Below, in pieces: positions 1 to 10,375 of a stretch of 64,000 bases of DNA. The stretch is from Arenimonas terrae (GTDB lineage Bacteria; Pseudomonadota; Gammaproteobacteria; Xanthomonadales; Xanthomonadaceae), in contig NZ_SMDR01000001.1 of NCBI RefSeq assembly GCF_006265115.1, positions 1,488,001 to 1,552,000 on the forward strand, given 5' to 3'. Below the pieces are notes generated by a model. The model did not search any database. It was not told where the DNA came from and worked only from the letters and a program-made list of their open reading frames with translations. Made by a program: the position numbers and the translations under genes. Within the stretch, counting starts at the first letter, position 1, and every line of letters begins with the position of its first letter.

Positions 1-831
1 ATCGGCCAGCAGGGCCCGCAGCAGCTGGTTGTTCAGGGCGTGACCGGACTTGTAGCCATAGAAGGCGCCGATCAGGCTGTGGCCGAGCAGGTACAGGTCG
101 CCGATGGCGTCCAGGATCTTGTGCTTCACGAACTCGTCCTCGTACCGCAGGCCGTCTTCGTTGAGCACGCGGTAGTCGTCCAGGACGATGGCGTTGTCCA
201 TCGAGCCGCCCAGCGCCAGGTTGCGCTCGCGCAGGAACTCGATGTCCTTCATGAAGCCGAAAGTCCGGGCCCGGCTGACTTCCTTCACGAACGAGGTCGT
301 GGAGAAGTCGATCTCGGTGCTGGACGTCGACTTGTTGAAGATGGGGTGGGCGAAGTCGATGGTGAAACCGACCTTGAAGCCCTCGAAGGGTTCGAAGCGG
401 GCCCACTTGTCGCCGTCTTCGACCTTGATCGGCTTCTTGATGCGGATGAAGCGCTTGGCCTTGTTCTGCTCCTCGATGCCCGCCGACTGCAGCAGGAACA
501 CGAAGGGGCCGGCCGAACCGTCCATGATCGGCACTTCGGCCGTGGACAGGTCCACATAAGCGTTGTCGATGCCCAGCCCGGCCATGGCCGACAGCAGGTG
601 CTCGATGGTCATCACGCGCGTGTTGCCTTCCACCAGGGCGGTGCAAAGGCTGGTGTCGCCGACCTTCTCGGCCTTGGCGTGGATTTCCACGGGCTGGTCG
701 AAGTCCACGCGCCGGAACACGATGCCGGTATCGGGCGCAGCCGGGCGCAAGGTCATATAGACCTTCTCGCCGCTGTGCAGGCCGACGCCGGTGGCGCGGA
801 TGACGTTCTTGAGGGTTCTTTGTCTAATCAT
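1..831 (-). CDS. lpxC: UDP-3-O-acyl-N-acetylglucosamine deacetylase (3' end outside window)
   Basis: LpxC removes the acetyl group from UDP-3-O-acyl-GlcNAc, the committed step of lipid A synthesis, in the cytoplasm. The window holds residues 1-277; the family is about 300 long, so only the C-terminal end is missing. It starts [10 protein letters not shown]. The metal and catalytic residues are visible: IEHLLSA with H78, HKILDAIGD with H237 and D241, and GHALNNQ with H264, matching H79, H238, D242 and H265 of the E. coli enzyme. A GGAG Shine-Dalgarno sequence lies about 10 bases before the ATG. It follows ftsZ, the classic position at the end of the dcw cluster, but a terminator separates the two, so it probably has its own promoter. 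Confidence 0.97.
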   Translation of the reverse strand, partial: MIRQRTLKNVIRATGVGLHSGEKVYMTLRPAAPDTGIVFRRVDFDQPVEIHAKAEKVGDTSLCTALVEGNTRVMTIEHLLSAMAGLGIDNAYVDLSTAEVPIMDGSAGPFVFLLQSAGIEEQNKAKRFIRIKKPIKVEDGDKWARFEPFEGFKVGFTIDFAHPIFNKSTSSTEIDFSTTSFVKEVSRARTFGFMKDIEFLRERNLALGGSMDNAIVLDDYRVLNEDGLRYEDEFVKHKILDAIGDLYLLGHSLIGAFYGYKSGHALNNQLLRALLAD

Positions 832-874
832 TTTTGTGGCGTTCTCCGGGGCAGGAGCGCGCAAACCGCTGGGA

Positions 875-903
875 ACCATAGCACACGAAGCTCTGAACGA
901 AAA
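875..903 (-). promoter_or_regulatory. Candidate lpxC promoter (extended -10)
   Basis: On the minus strand TGC-TATGGT (875-883) forms an extended -10 element, 44 bases before the lpxC ATG. A weak -35-like TTTTCG sits at 898-903 with a 17-base spacer. It lies between the upstream terminator and lpxC, where a promoter is needed. The match is moderate only. Confidence 0.4.
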
Positions 904-993
904 CATAACAACATCAATTCCGTCTCATCCCTGCAACGAAGGGCCCAGAAACTGGCCCATCGTCCTTGATGCCTGGACTGCCCCCGGGACGGG

Positions 994-1021
994 AAAAAGG
1001 CCCGCCGGCTGGCGGCGGGCC
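994..1021 (-). terminator. Rho-independent terminator after ftsZ
   Basis: Read on the minus strand, a perfect 9-bp stem (GGCCCGCCG / CGGCGGGCC, arms 1013-1021 and 999-1007, 5-base loop) is followed at once by five T residues (998-994). It lies about 190 bases past the ftsZ stop and before lpxC, and so ends the dcw transcript. The rest of the 832-1214 gap holds the candidate lpxC promoter and nothing else recognisable. Confidence 0.85.
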
Positions 1022-1214
1022 AAGGATTTCCTGACCCCCTGGGGACTGCGCCACCCCGCCTCCGGCGGGGTGGTGACGCCCGGCCGACCGTCCTGGGTCG
1101 TCCGGCGGGACCGCTGGCCTGGGCTGCCTGGTCGGGCAGCCCGGGGCGGACCCTGGGCTCAAGCGGTCCGGCGGCGCGGGCGGCCCGCGCCGTGGACGGA
1201 CCGGTCAGTCGGCC

Positions 1215-2441
1215 TCAGTCCGCCTGGCGGCGGAGGAAGGCCGGGATGTCCAGATAGCTGTGGTCGGTGGCGATGTCGTTCAGGGCGGTGGCCGAGGCCG
1301 ACGCCGGTTCATGGCTGCGGCCCGACCGCAGGCCCAGGTGGCCGTGGCCCTGGACCGGGGCCGCGTTCACGTTGGCCATGGCGTCGTAGTCCACCTGGCC
1401 GGTGCTGGCGTTGCGGACCAGCTTGACCGGGGCGCGGTGCACTTCCTTCTCCGGCACCCGCACGGTCTGGCGCACGGCGCCGCGGTTGAGGCCGGTGGCC
1501 ACCACGGTGACGCGCACTTCGTCCTGCATGTCCGGGTCCAGCGAGGTGCCGATGACGACGGTGGCGTCCTCGGAGGCGAAGTCCTCGATGGTGCGGCCGA
1601 TCTCGTCGAACTCGGCCATGGTGAAGTCCGGGCCGGCCGTGATGTTGACCAGCACGCCGTTCGCGCCCGAGAGGTTGACCTCGTCCAGCAGCGGGTTGCT
1701 GATGGCGGCCTCGGCGGCGGCCTGGGCGCGGTCGTCGCCGCGGGCGACGCCGGTGCCCATCATCGCCAGGCCCATTTCGGACATGACGGTGCGGACGTCG
1801 GCGAAGTCGACGTTGATCAGGCCCGGGCTGACGATCAGGTCGGCGATGCCCTTCACGGCGCCCAGCAGCACGTCGTTGGCGGCGCGGAAGGCCTGCACCA
1901 TGGTGGCCTGGCGGCCGAGCACGGTGATCAGCTTCTCGTTCGGGATGGTGATCAACGAGTCGCAGTGGTGGCTCAGCTCCTCGATGCCCTTGAGCGCCAC
2001 CTGCATGCGGCGGCGGCCCTCGAACGGGAAGGGCTTGGTGATGACCGCGACGGTCAGGATGCCCATCTCCTTGGCCAGCTGCGCCACGACCGGCGCCGCG
2101 CCGGTACCCGTGCCGCCGCCCATGCCGGCGGTGATGAACACCATGTCGGCGCCGTCCAGCGCCTCGACGATGCGCTCGCGGTCCTCGAGCGCGGCCTGGC
2201 GGCCGACCTCGGGGTTGGCGCCGGCGCCCAGGCCCTTGGTGACGTTGCCGCCAAGCTGCAGCTGCAGCTTGGCGCCGCACTGCTTGATGGCCTGCGCGTC
2301 GGTGTTGGCGGTGATGAACTCAACGCCTTCGACGCCGGCGTTGACCATGTGCGCGACGGCATTGCCGCCGCCGCCGCCGACGCCGATCACCTTGATGACC
2401 GCGTTGGGTGCCAGCTTCTCGATCAGTTCGAAATGTGCCAT
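1215..2441 (-). CDS. ftsZ: Cell division protein FtsZ
   Basis: FtsZ is the tubulin-like GTPase that polymerises into the Z ring at midcell. The 408-residue product has the glycine-rich GVGGGGGNAV near residue 20, the tubulin signature GGGTGTG at 108-114, and the C-terminal peptide LDIPAFLRRQAD that binds FtsA and ZipA. A low-complexity linker precedes that tail. The start follows a GGAGG-rich ribosome binding site. It is the last gene of the dcw operon, 81 bases after ftsA, and is followed by a strong terminator. Confidence 0.98.
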   Translation of the reverse strand: MAHFELIEKLAPNAVIKVIGVGGGGGNAVAHMVNAGVEGVEFITANTDAQAIKQCGAKLQLQLGGNVTKGLGAGANPEVGRQAALEDRERIVEALDGADMVFITAGMGGGTGTGAAPVVAQLAKEMGILTVAVITKPFPFEGRRRMQVALKGIEELSHHCDSLITIPNEKLITVLGRQATMVQAFRAANDVLLGAVKGIADLIVSPGLINVDFADVRTVMSEMGLAMMGTGVARGDDRAQAAAEAAISNPLLDEVNLSGANGVLVNITAGPDFTMAEFDEIGRTIEDFASEDATVVIGTSLDPDMQDEVRVTVVATGLNRGAVRQTVRVPEKEVHRAPVKLVRNASTGQVDYDAMANVNAAPVQGHGHLGLRSGRSHEPASASATALNDIATDHSYLDIPAFLRRQAD

Positions 2442-2522
2442 GTCCTCGTCCTCCGTGATTCGATCCAGGGGTTTTCTGTTTGTTGTTGTTTCAAGCTTGT
2501 GCCGCCACCACTACGACGTCGC

Positions 2523-3758
2523 TCAGAACTCACCGCGATACCAGTTCTTGAACTTCGTCCAAATCGTTCCCGCCTTGCCGGCCGACAGCGCCGGGCGGCG
2601 GGGGTTCTCTATCTGACTGCCCCAGAGCAGCAGGCCCACGCCGGTGGCGTGCACCGGGTTGCCGACCACTTCGCCCAGGCCGGAGACGTGCTGGGGAATC
2701 CCCACGCGCACCGGCATGTGCAGCATTTCTTCCGCGAGTTCGACCACGCCCTCCATGCGCGAGGCGCCGCCGGTCAGCACCAGGCCCGCGCGCACCAGCT
2801 CCTCGAAGCCGGAGCGGCGCAGTTCGGCCTGCACCATCTCGAAGATTTCCTCGTAGCGGTTCTGCACCGCCTCGGCCAGGGCCTGGCGCGCCAGGCGGCG
2901 CGGCGGGCGGTCGCCCACGCTCGGCACCTGGATGGATTCCTCGGCGGTGGCCAGCTGCGCCAGCGCGCAGGCATAACGCACCTTGATCTGTTCGGCCTCC
3001 GGCGTCGGCGTGCGCAGCAGGTGGGCGATGTCGTTGGTGACCTGGTCGCCGGCGATCGGCAGGCTGGCGCTGTGGCGGATGGCGCCCTGCACGAACACCG
3101 CGATGTCGGTGGTGCCGGCGCCGATGTCCACCAGCACCACGCCCAGCTCGCGTTCGTCGGCGGTCAGCACGGCGGTGCTCGAGGCCAGCGAACTCAGGAT
3201 CAGGTCGTCCACCTGCAGGCCGCAGCGCTGCACGCACTTCATGACGTTGCTGGCGGCCGACTGGGCCCCGGTGACCAGGTGCGCGCGCACTTCCAGGCGC
3301 ACGCCCGACATGCCGACCGGGTTGCGGATGCCTTCCTGGGAGTTGTCGACGATGTATTCCTGGGCGATGGCGTGCAGGATCTTCTGGTCGGCCGGCACCG
3401 CGACCGCCTTGGCGGCCTCGAGCACGCGGTCGAGGTCGGCATAGGTCACCTCGCCGCCCGCCACCGGCACGATGCCGGGCGAGTTGCGGCACTGGGTGTG
3501 GCTGCCGGAGATCGAGGCGTACACCGAGCGGATCTCGCAGCCGGCCATCAGCTCGGCTTCCTCGATCGCGCGCTGGATCGACTGCACCGTGGACTCGATG
3601 TCCACCACCACGCCGCGCTTCATGCCGCGCGATTCGTGCGAACCGATGCCGATCACCTCGATCTCGTGGCCGGGCGAATACTCGCCCACCAGCGCGGTGA
3701 CCTTCGAGGTGCCGATGTCGAGCCCGACGATCAGCGACTTGTCGCCTTTGCGATTCAT
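2523..3758 (-). CDS. ftsA: Cell division protein FtsA
   Basis: FtsA is the actin-like ATPase that anchors FtsZ filaments to the inner membrane. The 411-residue protein shows the actin-fold phosphate loops VGLDIGTSKV (near residue 12) and LVDIGAGTTDIAV, and LTGGASRMEG for adenosine binding. The C-terminal segment IWTKFKNWYRGEF is an amphipathic helix of the membrane-targeting type. Its ATG overlaps the ftsQ stop codon (ATGA), which suggests translational coupling. Length and order match the family. Confidence 0.98.
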   Translation of the reverse strand: MNRKGDKSLIVGLDIGTSKVTALVGEYSPGHEIEVIGIGSHESRGMKRGVVVDIESTVQSIQRAIEEAELMAGCEIRSVYASISGSHTQCRNSPGIVPVAGGEVTYADLDRVLEAAKAVAVPADQKILHAIAQEYIVDNSQEGIRNPVGMSGVRLEVRAHLVTGAQSAASNVMKCVQRCGLQVDDLILSSLASSTAVLTADERELGVVLVDIGAGTTDIAVFVQGAIRHSASLPIAGDQVTNDIAHLLRTPTPEAEQIKVRYACALAQLATAEESIQVPSVGDRPPRRLARQALAEAVQNRYEEIFEMVQAELRRSGFEELVRAGLVLTGGASRMEGVVELAEEMLHMPVRVGIPQHVSGLGEVVGNPVHATGVGLLLWGSQIENPRRPALSAGKAGTIWTKFKNWYRGEF

Positions 3759-4507
3759 GTGTTGGCCTGTGCTGCGGGAGCGGTGGATTCAGGGGGAGCG
3801 GGCGGAGGCGCCGGAGCGTCTTTCCAGACGATGGCGAAGCCGTTGGTGTAACGAAGGTCGGCGCGCTCGAGCAGGCGCGGTTCGTCGGCGCGCAGCTGCG
3901 GCAGCATCCGGGCGAAACGCGCCAGGCGCGCCTGCGGGTCGCCGCGGCCGGCCTCGATCTCGGTGCCGTCGTCCAGGCGCAGGCTCCAGCTGCCGCGCGG
4001 GCTCAGGCGCACGGTTTCGACGCGCAGGCCGATCGGCAGGAACAGTGGCCGGGCCAGGCTGTGGAAGGACATCAGTTCGCTGGCGCGGGCTTCCGGGCCC
4101 TCGAACAGCGGCAGGCCGGCGCCGGCGCCTTCGGGCGCGGCGAACAGCTCACCGTCTTCCGACAGCATGCGGTCCTCGCCCCAGCGCGCCACCGGCGTGT
4201 GTTCGCTCAGGCTCACTTCGAGCTTGTCCGGCCAGCGCTTGCGCACCTCTACCTTCTCGACCCAGGGCAGCGCCGAGACCGCGGTGCGGACTTCGTCCAG
4301 GTCCACGGCGAAGAAGCCATTGCGCACCAGCGGCAGCACCGCTTCGCGCACAGCGGCCTCGTCCACCTGGCGGAACTCGCCGGTGACGGCGAGACGGCGC
4401 ATCGGCCAGCGCTCGCCGGCGATCCAGCCGTTGAGCACGGCCACGACCGGCAGCGCCACCAGCACGATGGCGAAGCTCCAGGCCAGGATGCGCAGCAGGG
4501 CGTTCAT
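3755..4507 (-). CDS. ftsQ: Cell division protein FtsQ
   Basis: FtsQ is a single-pass inner-membrane divisome protein that recruits FtsB and FtsL. The 250-residue product has a short cytoplasmic N-terminus, one membrane segment (about residues 8-28, rich in V, A and L), a POTRA domain beginning near [15 protein letters not shown], and the FtsQ domain with [17 protein letters not shown]. The chosen ATG at 4507 overlaps the ddl stop (ATGA); the open frame runs further upstream but reads as noise there. The C-terminal tail is rich in proline and alanine. Confidence 0.95.
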   Translation of the reverse strand: MNALLRILAWSFAIVLVALPVVAVLNGWIAGERWPMRRLAVTGEFRQVDEAAVREAVLPLVRNGFFAVDLDEVRTAVSALPWVEKVEVRKRWPDKLEVSLSEHTPVARWGEDRMLSEDGELFAAPEGAGAGLPLFEGPEARASELMSFHSLARPLFLPIGLRVETVRLSPRGSWSLRLDDGTEIEAGRGDPQARLARFARMLPQLRADEPRLLERADLRYTNGFAIVWKDAPAPPPAPPESTAPAAQANT

Positions 4508-5478
4508 CCGCGCGCGGCCTCCAGGCTGGTCTCGAGCACGCGCCAGCACAGGTCTTCGAAGTCGATACCGACCTGGCGCGCGGCCTTGGGCACCAGCGAA
4601 TGGCTGGTCATGCCCGGTGCGGTGTTCACTTCCAGCAGATAGTTGTTGCCGGCCTTGTCGCGCATCACGTCCACGCGGCCCCAGCCGGTGCAGCCGGCGG
4701 CGCGGAAGGCGGCCAGGGCCAGCGCCTGCATTGCGCGCTCGGCGGCGGCGTCTTCCAGGCCCGGGCACAGGTACTGGGTGTCTTCGGCCAGGTACTTGGC
4801 GTGGTAGTCGTAGTACTCGCCGGCCGGCACGATGCGGATGGTCGGCAGCGCCACGTCGCCCAGGATGCCGACGGTGTATTCGCCGCCGACGATCAGCTGC
4901 TCCATCAGCAGCTCGCCCGGGTAGCGGGCCGCCAGCTCGACCGCGGCGTCCAGGTCGGCGTCGTTGAACACGCGCGACACGCCCACCGAAGAACCTTCGC
5001 TGGACGGCTTCACGATCACGGGAAGGCCCAGCTCGCGCGCGGCATCATGGACATTCGCGCCCTTGGCCAGGCGCACGTAGCGCGGCGTCGACAGCCCCAG
5101 CGACAGCCAGACCTGCTTGGTGCGGATCTTGTCCATCGCCAGCGCCGAACCGAGCACGCCGGAACCGGTGTACGGAACCTTCAGCGCCTCGAGCAGCCCC
5201 TGCAGCGTGCCGTCCTCACCGCCGCCCTTGTTGCCGTGCAGGATGTTGAAGACGCGGTCGAACCGGCCGGCGCCCAGCGCCTCGATCAGGGCCGGGATGC
5301 CGTCCACCGGCTGCGCGTCGATGCCTCGGGCGCGCAGCGCCTCGAGCACGTTGCGACCGGAGTCGAGCGAGACCTCGCGCTCGGCGCTGGTGCCGCCCAT
5401 CAGCACGGCGACGCGGCCGAAGGCCTTGGGTTCGGTCACGCGCGGGGCGAGTACGGTCGGGTTCGAGACGGGCGTCAT
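4504..5478 (-). CDS. ddl: D-alanine--D-alanine ligase
   Basis: This ATP-grasp ligase joins two D-alanines for the peptidoglycan stem peptide. It is 324 residues long. Recognisable parts are [19 protein letters not shown] at the N-terminus, [18 protein letters not shown], the ATP-grasp core [15 protein letters not shown], and [20 protein letters not shown] near the C-terminus, which carries Mg-binding residues. It is of the DdlB type, as expected inside the dcw cluster. It overlaps murC upstream and ftsQ downstream by ATGA. Confidence 0.97.
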   Translation of the reverse strand: MTPVSNPTVLAPRVTEPKAFGRVAVLMGGTSAEREVSLDSGRNVLEALRARGIDAQPVDGIPALIEALGAGRFDRVFNILHGNKGGGEDGTLQGLLEALKVPYTGSGVLGSALAMDKIRTKQVWLSLGLSTPRYVRLAKGANVHDAARELGLPVIVKPSSEGSSVGVSRVFNDADLDAAVELAARYPGELLMEQLIVGGEYTVGILGDVALPTIRIVPAGEYYDYHAKYLAEDTQYLCPGLEDAAAERAMQALALAAFRAAGCTGWGRVDVMRDKAGNNYLLEVNTAPGMTSHSLVPKAARQVGIDFEDLCWRVLETSLEAARG

Positions 5479-6911
5479 GCCTTGGTCACCCCATTCATTC
5501 CGTGGGCCGCCAGGTCGGCGGCGACATAGCCGATGTCGCCCGCGCCCATCATCAGCAGCAGGTCGCCGTCGGCCAGCACGTCGGCCAGCACCGGCGGCAG
5601 CTCCTTCGCGCTGCCGGCGACCACCGGGTCGATGCGGCCGCGGGCACGGATCGCGCGGGCCAGCGACTTGGCGTCGGCACCAGCGATGTGCGCCTCGCCC
5701 GCCGGGTAGACCTCGGTCAGCACGACCGCGTCGGCGCTCGACAGCACCGCGGCGAAGTCGTCGAACAGGTCGCGGGTGCGGGTGTAGCGGTGCGGCTGGA
5801 AGGCAACGACCAGCCGGCGCTCGGGCCAGCCGCCGCGCGCGGCCGCGAACACGGCCTCGAGTTCACGCGGGTGGTGGCCGTAGTCGTCCACCAGCAGGGC
5901 CTTGCCGCGACCGAAGTCGAGCTCGCCCTTGAGATTGAAGCGGCGGCCGATGCCCTGGAACTTCGCCAGCGCCGAGGCGATGGCTTGCGGTTCGACGCCC
6001 AGCTGCCAGCCGATCGCCGCGGCGGCCAGCGCGTTGAGCACGTTGTGGCGGCCCGGCAGGTTCAGGGTGACGTCGAGCGGCGCGGCCTCCGGCAGGTGCA
6101 GGGTGAAGCGCATGCAGGCACCCTCCTGGCGGACGTCGCGGGCGAAGACATCGGCCTTCTGCGCGATGCCATAGGTGACCAGGTGGCGCGGCGTTTCCGC
6201 GGCCAGCGCGGCCACCTCGGCGTCGTCCACGCACAGCACGGCCAGGCCGTAGAACGGCAGGCGGTGCAGGAATTCGTTGAAGGCGGCCTTCACGCGCTCG
6301 AAGTCGCCGCCGTAGTTCTCGAGGTGGTCGGCGTCGATGTTGGTGACCACGGCCACCAGCGGGTTCAGGCGCAGGAAGCTGCCGTCGCTCTCGTCGGCCT
6401 CGGCCACCAGCCACTGGCCGCCGCCCAGGCGGGCGTTGGCGCCGGCCGACAGCAGCTGGCCGCCGATGACGAAGGTCGGGTCCAGGCCACCCTCGCTGAG
6501 CACGCTCGCCACCAGCGAGGTCGTCGTGGTCTTGCCGTGGGTGCCGGCAATGGCGATGCCGCGCTTGAAGCGCATCAGCTCGGCGAGCATCTCGGCGCGC
6601 GGCACCACCGGGATGCGTTCGGCACGCGCGGCGGCCAGCTCCGGGTTCTCGGCCTTGATGGCGCTCGACACCACCACCACGTCGGCGCCGGCGATGTGGC
6701 CGGCGGCATGGCCGCGGAACACGTTCGCACCCATCGCCGACAGGCGGCGCGTGGCGGCCGAGTCGTTGGCATCGGAACCCGACACCTGGTACCCCAGGGT
6801 CACCAGCACCTCGGCGATGCCGCTCATGCCGACACCACCGATGCCGATGAAATGCACGCGCCGGAAGGCGCGCGCCAGATCGCCGGTTTCCTGCAGACGG
6901 CGGCGGATCAT
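5475..6911 (-). CDS. murC: UDP-N-acetylmuramate--L-alanine ligase
   Basis: MurC adds L-alanine to UDP-MurNAc, the first cytoplasmic stem-peptide step. The 478-residue enzyme shows the UDP-binding Rossmann motif [16 protein letters not shown], the ATP loop [14 protein letters not shown] and the C-terminal ligase domain with [15 protein letters not shown]. The ATG at 6911 overlaps the murG stop (ATGA) and gives a family-length protein, so the longer upstream frame is discarded. Confidence 0.97.
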   Translation of the reverse strand: MIRRRLQETGDLARAFRRVHFIGIGGVGMSGIAEVLVTLGYQVSGSDANDSAATRRLSAMGANVFRGHAAGHIAGADVVVVSSAIKAENPELAAARAERIPVVPRAEMLAELMRFKRGIAIAGTHGKTTTTSLVASVLSEGGLDPTFVIGGQLLSAGANARLGGGQWLVAEADESDGSFLRLNPLVAVVTNIDADHLENYGGDFERVKAAFNEFLHRLPFYGLAVLCVDDAEVAALAAETPRHLVTYGIAQKADVFARDVRQEGACMRFTLHLPEAAPLDVTLNLPGRHNVLNALAAAAIGWQLGVEPQAIASALAKFQGIGRRFNLKGELDFGRGKALLVDDYGHHPRELEAVFAAARGGWPERRLVVAFQPHRYTRTRDLFDDFAAVLSSADAVVLTEVYPAGEAHIAGADAKSLARAIRARGRIDPVVAGSAKELPPVLADVLADGDLLLMMGAGDIGYVAADLAAHGMNGVTKA

Positions 6912-7984
6912 GCGCGGGCCTCCTCGATGACGATCGCCGCGACGGCCTGCGCCGCCTGCGGCAGTGCGGCCGCGCGGGCGGCCTCGGCCATGGCCAGGCG
7001 CGCCGGCGCGTCGGCCAGCAGCGGCCGGGCCGCGGCGAACAGCCGGTCCTCGAAACCCTCGCCTTCCGGCAGCAGGCGGGCGGCGCCGCGCTCGACCAGG
7101 AATTCGGCATTGCGGGTCTGGTGGTCGTCCACCGCGTTGGGATAAGGCACCAGCAGCGCGCCGACACCGGCGGCGCAGAGTTCGGCGAGCGTCAGCGCGC
7201 CGGCCCGGCAGACCACCAGATCCGCCCAGCCGTAGGCTTCGGCCATGTCGGCGATGAAGGGCTCGACGCTGGCGGCGACGCCGGCACCGGCATAGACCTG
7301 GCGGCACTTGTCCGCGTGGCGCTCGCCGCACTGGTGCCGCACCTGCGGACGCTGCCCCTCGGGCAGGCGCGCCAGCACCTGCGGCAGCGCGACGTTCAGG
7401 CTGTGCGCACCCTGGCTGCCGCCGAGAACCAGCAGTCGGGTCGCGCCGCCGCGGCCGGCGAAACGCGCGGCCGGCGCCGGCACCGCGGCGATCTCCGGGC
7501 GCACCGGGTTGCCGACGGTCTCGGCGTCACGGCCGGGGAAGCTGCCGGGGAAACCGCACAGCACGCGCCGGGCCAGGCGCGCGAGCACGCGGTTGGTCAT
7601 ACCCGGCGCGCGGTTCTGTTCGTGCACCAGCAGCGGCCGACGCAGCAGCCAGGCGCCCAGGCCGCCCGGGCCGGCGGCGAAACCGCCGAAGCTGAGCACC
7701 GCGCGCGGACGCAGGCGGCGCAGCACCGACAGCGCCTGCCAGACCGCGCGCGCCAGCAGGAACGGCGCCTTCAACAGGGCCAGCGCGCCCTTGCCGCGCA
7801 CGCCGCGCACGCTGATGGTTTCGATGGCGATGCCCGCCTGCGGCACCAGCCGGGTTTCCATGCCACCGGCCGAACCGAGCCAGACCACGGGCACGTCGCG
7901 CGCGCGCAGCGCCTGCGCCACGGCCAGGCCCGGGAAGATGTGGCCGCCGGTGCCGCCGGCGAGGATGAGCACGGGGCCGGTCAT
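6908..7984 (-). CDS. murG: Undecaprenyl-PP-MurNAc-pentapeptide GlcNAc transferase
   Basis: MurG transfers GlcNAc onto lipid I to make lipid II on the cytoplasmic membrane face. The 358-residue GT-B protein starts [19 protein letters not shown], with the lipid-binding glycine loop. It also has [41 protein letters not shown] and the donor-binding [16 protein letters not shown]. The start at 7984 overlaps the ftsW stop. Confidence 0.97.
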   Translation of the reverse strand: MTGPVLILAGGTGGHIFPGLAVAQALRARDVPVVWLGSAGGMETRLVPQAGIAIETISVRGVRGKGALALLKAPFLLARAVWQALSVLRRLRPRAVLSFGGFAAGPGGLGAWLLRRPLLVHEQNRAPGMTNRVLARLARRVLCGFPGSFPGRDAETVGNPVRPEIAAVPAPAARFAGRGGATRLLVLGGSQGAHSLNVALPQVLARLPEGQRPQVRHQCGERHADKCRQVYAGAGVAASVEPFIADMAEAYGWADLVVCRAGALTLAELCAAGVGALLVPYPNAVDDHQTRNAEFLVERGAARLLPEGEGFEDRLFAAARPLLADAPARLAMAEAARAAALPQAAQAVAAIVIEEARA

Positions 7985-9291
7985 GCGACCGCTCCGAACT
8001 TGGGTTCGACGCGATGCCGGGAACCGCGCGGACCCACCGCCGGCACCACGGCGGCCGGCGACTGCGCGGGCACGGCGGCGTCGAAACCGGCATGCTCGTC
8101 GGACGGGGCCTCGCCGTCGCCGCGGATGCGCGCGACCTGGCGCTCGGCGCGGTCGAGCTCGTAGCTCACGCGCAGCAGCAGGCCGATCGCCACGCAGGTC
8201 ATCAGCACACTGGAGCCGCCCGACGAGATCAGCGGCAGGGTCAGGCCCTTGGTCGGCAGGATGCCCAGGTTCACGCCGATCGAGACGAAGGACTGCAGGC
8301 TGATCCAGAAGCCGACGCCGAAGGCGCAGAACCCGGCGAAGTGCCGGCGCATCTCCACCGCGCGCATGCCGATGTGGAAGGTGCGGGCGCTGAACGCGGC
8401 GAACAGCGCGATGATCAGGAACGATCCGACAAAACCCAGCTCCTCGGCGGTGACCGAGAAGATGAAGTCGGTGTGCGCCTCGGGCAGGTAGAAGAGCTTC
8501 TGCACGCTGCCGCCCAGGCCGACGCCGAACCACTCGCCGCGGCCGATCGCGATCAGGGCCTGGGTCAGCTGGAAGCCGTCGTCAAAAGGATCGGCCCAGG
8601 GGTCGAGGAAGGACTTCAGGCGCGCGACACGGTAGGGCGCGGCCACCGCGACTGCCGCCAGGGCGGGCAGCGTCAGCGCCGCCATCAGCGCCAGGTGCTG
8701 GATGCGCGCGCCGCCCAGCCAGACCATGCCGCCGGTGATCGCCAGGATCAGCGCCGCCGAGCCGAAGTCGGGCTGCAGCAGCAGGATCGCGGTGATCGCA
8801 CCGGCCACGCCCAGCGGCTTGAGCAGGGTGCGCCAGCGGTTGCCGATCTCGTCGCGATAGCGCACCAGGTAGCTGGCGAGCCAGATGATCAGCAGCACCT
8901 TCACCGCTTCCACGGCCTGGAAGTTCGATACGCCCAGGTTGATCCAGCGCTGCGCGCCGTTGACGGTGTGGCCGATGCCGGGCAGGAACACCGCCAGCAG
9001 CAGCAGGAAGCAGCCCAGCAGCAGCCACTGGCTGTACTTCTCGACCAGCTTGAGTTCGAGCTGCATCATTCCCCAGGCCAGGCCCAGGCCCAGGCACAGG
9101 AAGACGATGTGGCGGGTCAGGAAATAGAACGGGCCCACGTCCAGCCCTTCCGAGATCGCGATCGAGCTCGACGCGACCATCACCACGCCCAGCCCGGCCA
9201 GGGCCAGCACCAGGCCCAGCAGCCACGGGTCGTAGCGCCCGGTGAGGGCGTCGAGCTTGGTGGCCTGGCTGGTGCGGTCGGCGGGGATCAT
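7981..9291 (-). CDS. ftsW: Septal peptidoglycan glycosyltransferase FtsW
   Basis: FtsW is the SEDS-family glycosyltransferase that polymerises lipid II at the septum together with FtsI. The 436-residue protein has about ten membrane segments. SEDS landmarks include [24 protein letters not shown], the loop [17 protein letters not shown] and [13 protein letters not shown] near the C-terminus. A cytoplasmic tail of about 70 residues follows the last helix. It sits between murG and mraY, with a one-base gap to mraY. Confidence 0.97.
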   Translation of the reverse strand: MIPADRTSQATKLDALTGRYDPWLLGLVLALAGLGVVMVASSSIAISEGLDVGPFYFLTRHIVFLCLGLGLAWGMMQLELKLVEKYSQWLLLGCFLLLLAVFLPGIGHTVNGAQRWINLGVSNFQAVEAVKVLLIIWLASYLVRYRDEIGNRWRTLLKPLGVAGAITAILLLQPDFGSAALILAITGGMVWLGGARIQHLALMAALTLPALAAVAVAAPYRVARLKSFLDPWADPFDDGFQLTQALIAIGRGEWFGVGLGGSVQKLFYLPEAHTDFIFSVTAEELGFVGSFLIIALFAAFSARTFHIGMRAVEMRRHFAGFCAFGVGFWISLQSFVSIGVNLGILPTKGLTLPLISSGGSSVLMTCVAIGLLLRVSYELDRAERQVARIRGDGEAPSDEHAGFDAAVPAQSPAAVVPAVGPRGSRHRVEPKFGAVA

Positions 9292-9292
9292 C

Positions 9293-10375
9293 TCAGCGCA
9301 CCTTCAGGGTCGCGAGACCGACGAGCACGAGCATCACCGAGATGATCCAGAAGCGCACGATCACGCGCGGCTCCGGCCAGCCCTTGAGCTCGAAGTGGTG
9401 GTGGATCGGCGCCATGCGGAACACGCGCCGGCCGGTGAGCTTGAACGAGGCGACCTGGATCATCACCGACAGCGTTTCGATGACGAAGATGCCGCCCATC
9501 AGCACCAGGATGGCTTCCTGGCGCACGATGACGGCGATCGTGCCCAGCACCGCGCCCAGCGCCAGCGCGCCGATGTCGCCCATGAACACCATCGCCGGAT
9601 AGGTGTTGAACCACAGGAAACCCAGGCCCGCGCCGGCGATCGCCGCGCAGAAGATGGTGATCTCGCCCGCGCCCGGGATCGCCGGGATCTGCAGGTACTG
9701 CGAGAACACGGCATTGCCCGAAGCGTAGGCGAAGATGCCCAGCGCCGCGGCCACCAGCACGGTCGGCATGATCGCCAGGCCGTCCAGGCCGTCGGTCAGG
9801 TTCACCGCGTTCGAGAAACCGACGATCCAGAAGTAGGCGACCACGACGAACATCGCGCCCAGCGGCACCGCGAAGTCCTTGAGCAGCGGCAGGAACAGCG
9901 TGGTGTTGTTGGCGTGGTCGGCGGTGTAGTACAGCACCAGCGCCGCGGCCAGGCCGAACACCGACTGCAGCGCATACTTCCAGCGCGACTTCAGGCCGTT
10001 CGGGTCGCGGCGCACGATCTTGATCCAGTCGTCCAGCCAGCCGATGGCGCCGAAGGCCAGCAGCACGCCCAGCAGCACCCAGACGTAACGGTTGCGCAGG
10101 TCGGCCCAGAGCAGGGTCGAGAGCGTGATCGTCATCAGGATCAGGGTGCCGCCCATGGTCGGCGTGCCGGCCTTTGAAAAATGCGACTGCGGGCCGTCGG
10201 TGCGGATCGGCTGGCCGCCCTTGAGCTGGGCCAACCGCGCGATCACGTAAGGACCCAGCCACAGCGACAGCAGCAGCGCCGTCAGCGCACCCAGGATGGC
10301 GCGGAAGGTGATGTAGCCGAACAGCGCCGGCATCCACCCCATCGCGTTCAGCCAGCGGGCCAGTTCAAGCAGCAT
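9293..10375 (-). CDS. mraY: Phospho-MurNAc-pentapeptide transferase MraY
   Basis: MraY attaches phospho-MurNAc-pentapeptide to undecaprenyl phosphate, forming lipid I in the inner membrane. The 360-residue polytopic protein has the family motifs [14 protein letters not shown], the aspartate pair in [35 protein letters not shown] and the histidine loop [15 protein letters not shown]. It overlaps the 3' end of murF by 11 bases. Confidence 0.98.
   Translation of the reverse strand: MLLELARWLNAMGWMPALFGYITFRAILGALTALLLSLWLGPYVIARLAQLKGGQPIRTDGPQSHFSKAGTPTMGGTLILMTITLSTLLWADLRNRYVWVLLGVLLAFGAIGWLDDWIKIVRRDPNGLKSRWKYALQSVFGLAAALVLYYTADHANNTTLFLPLLKDFAVPLGAMFVVVAYFWIVGFSNAVNLTDGLDGLAIMPTVLVAAALGIFAYASGNAVFSQYLQIPAIPGAGEITIFCAAIAGAGLGFLWFNTYPAMVFMGDIGALALGAVLGTIAVIVRQEAILVLMGGIFVIETLSVMIQVASFKLTGRRVFRMAPIHHHFELKGWPEPRVIVRFWIISVMLVLVGLATLKVR

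Noticed and set aside
1260-3851. Long plus-strand open frame of 863 codons opposite ftsZ and ftsA
   Set aside because: It is the antisense shadow of two certain genes. The product is His/Ala/Gly-rich with no domains, as is common in high-GC DNA.
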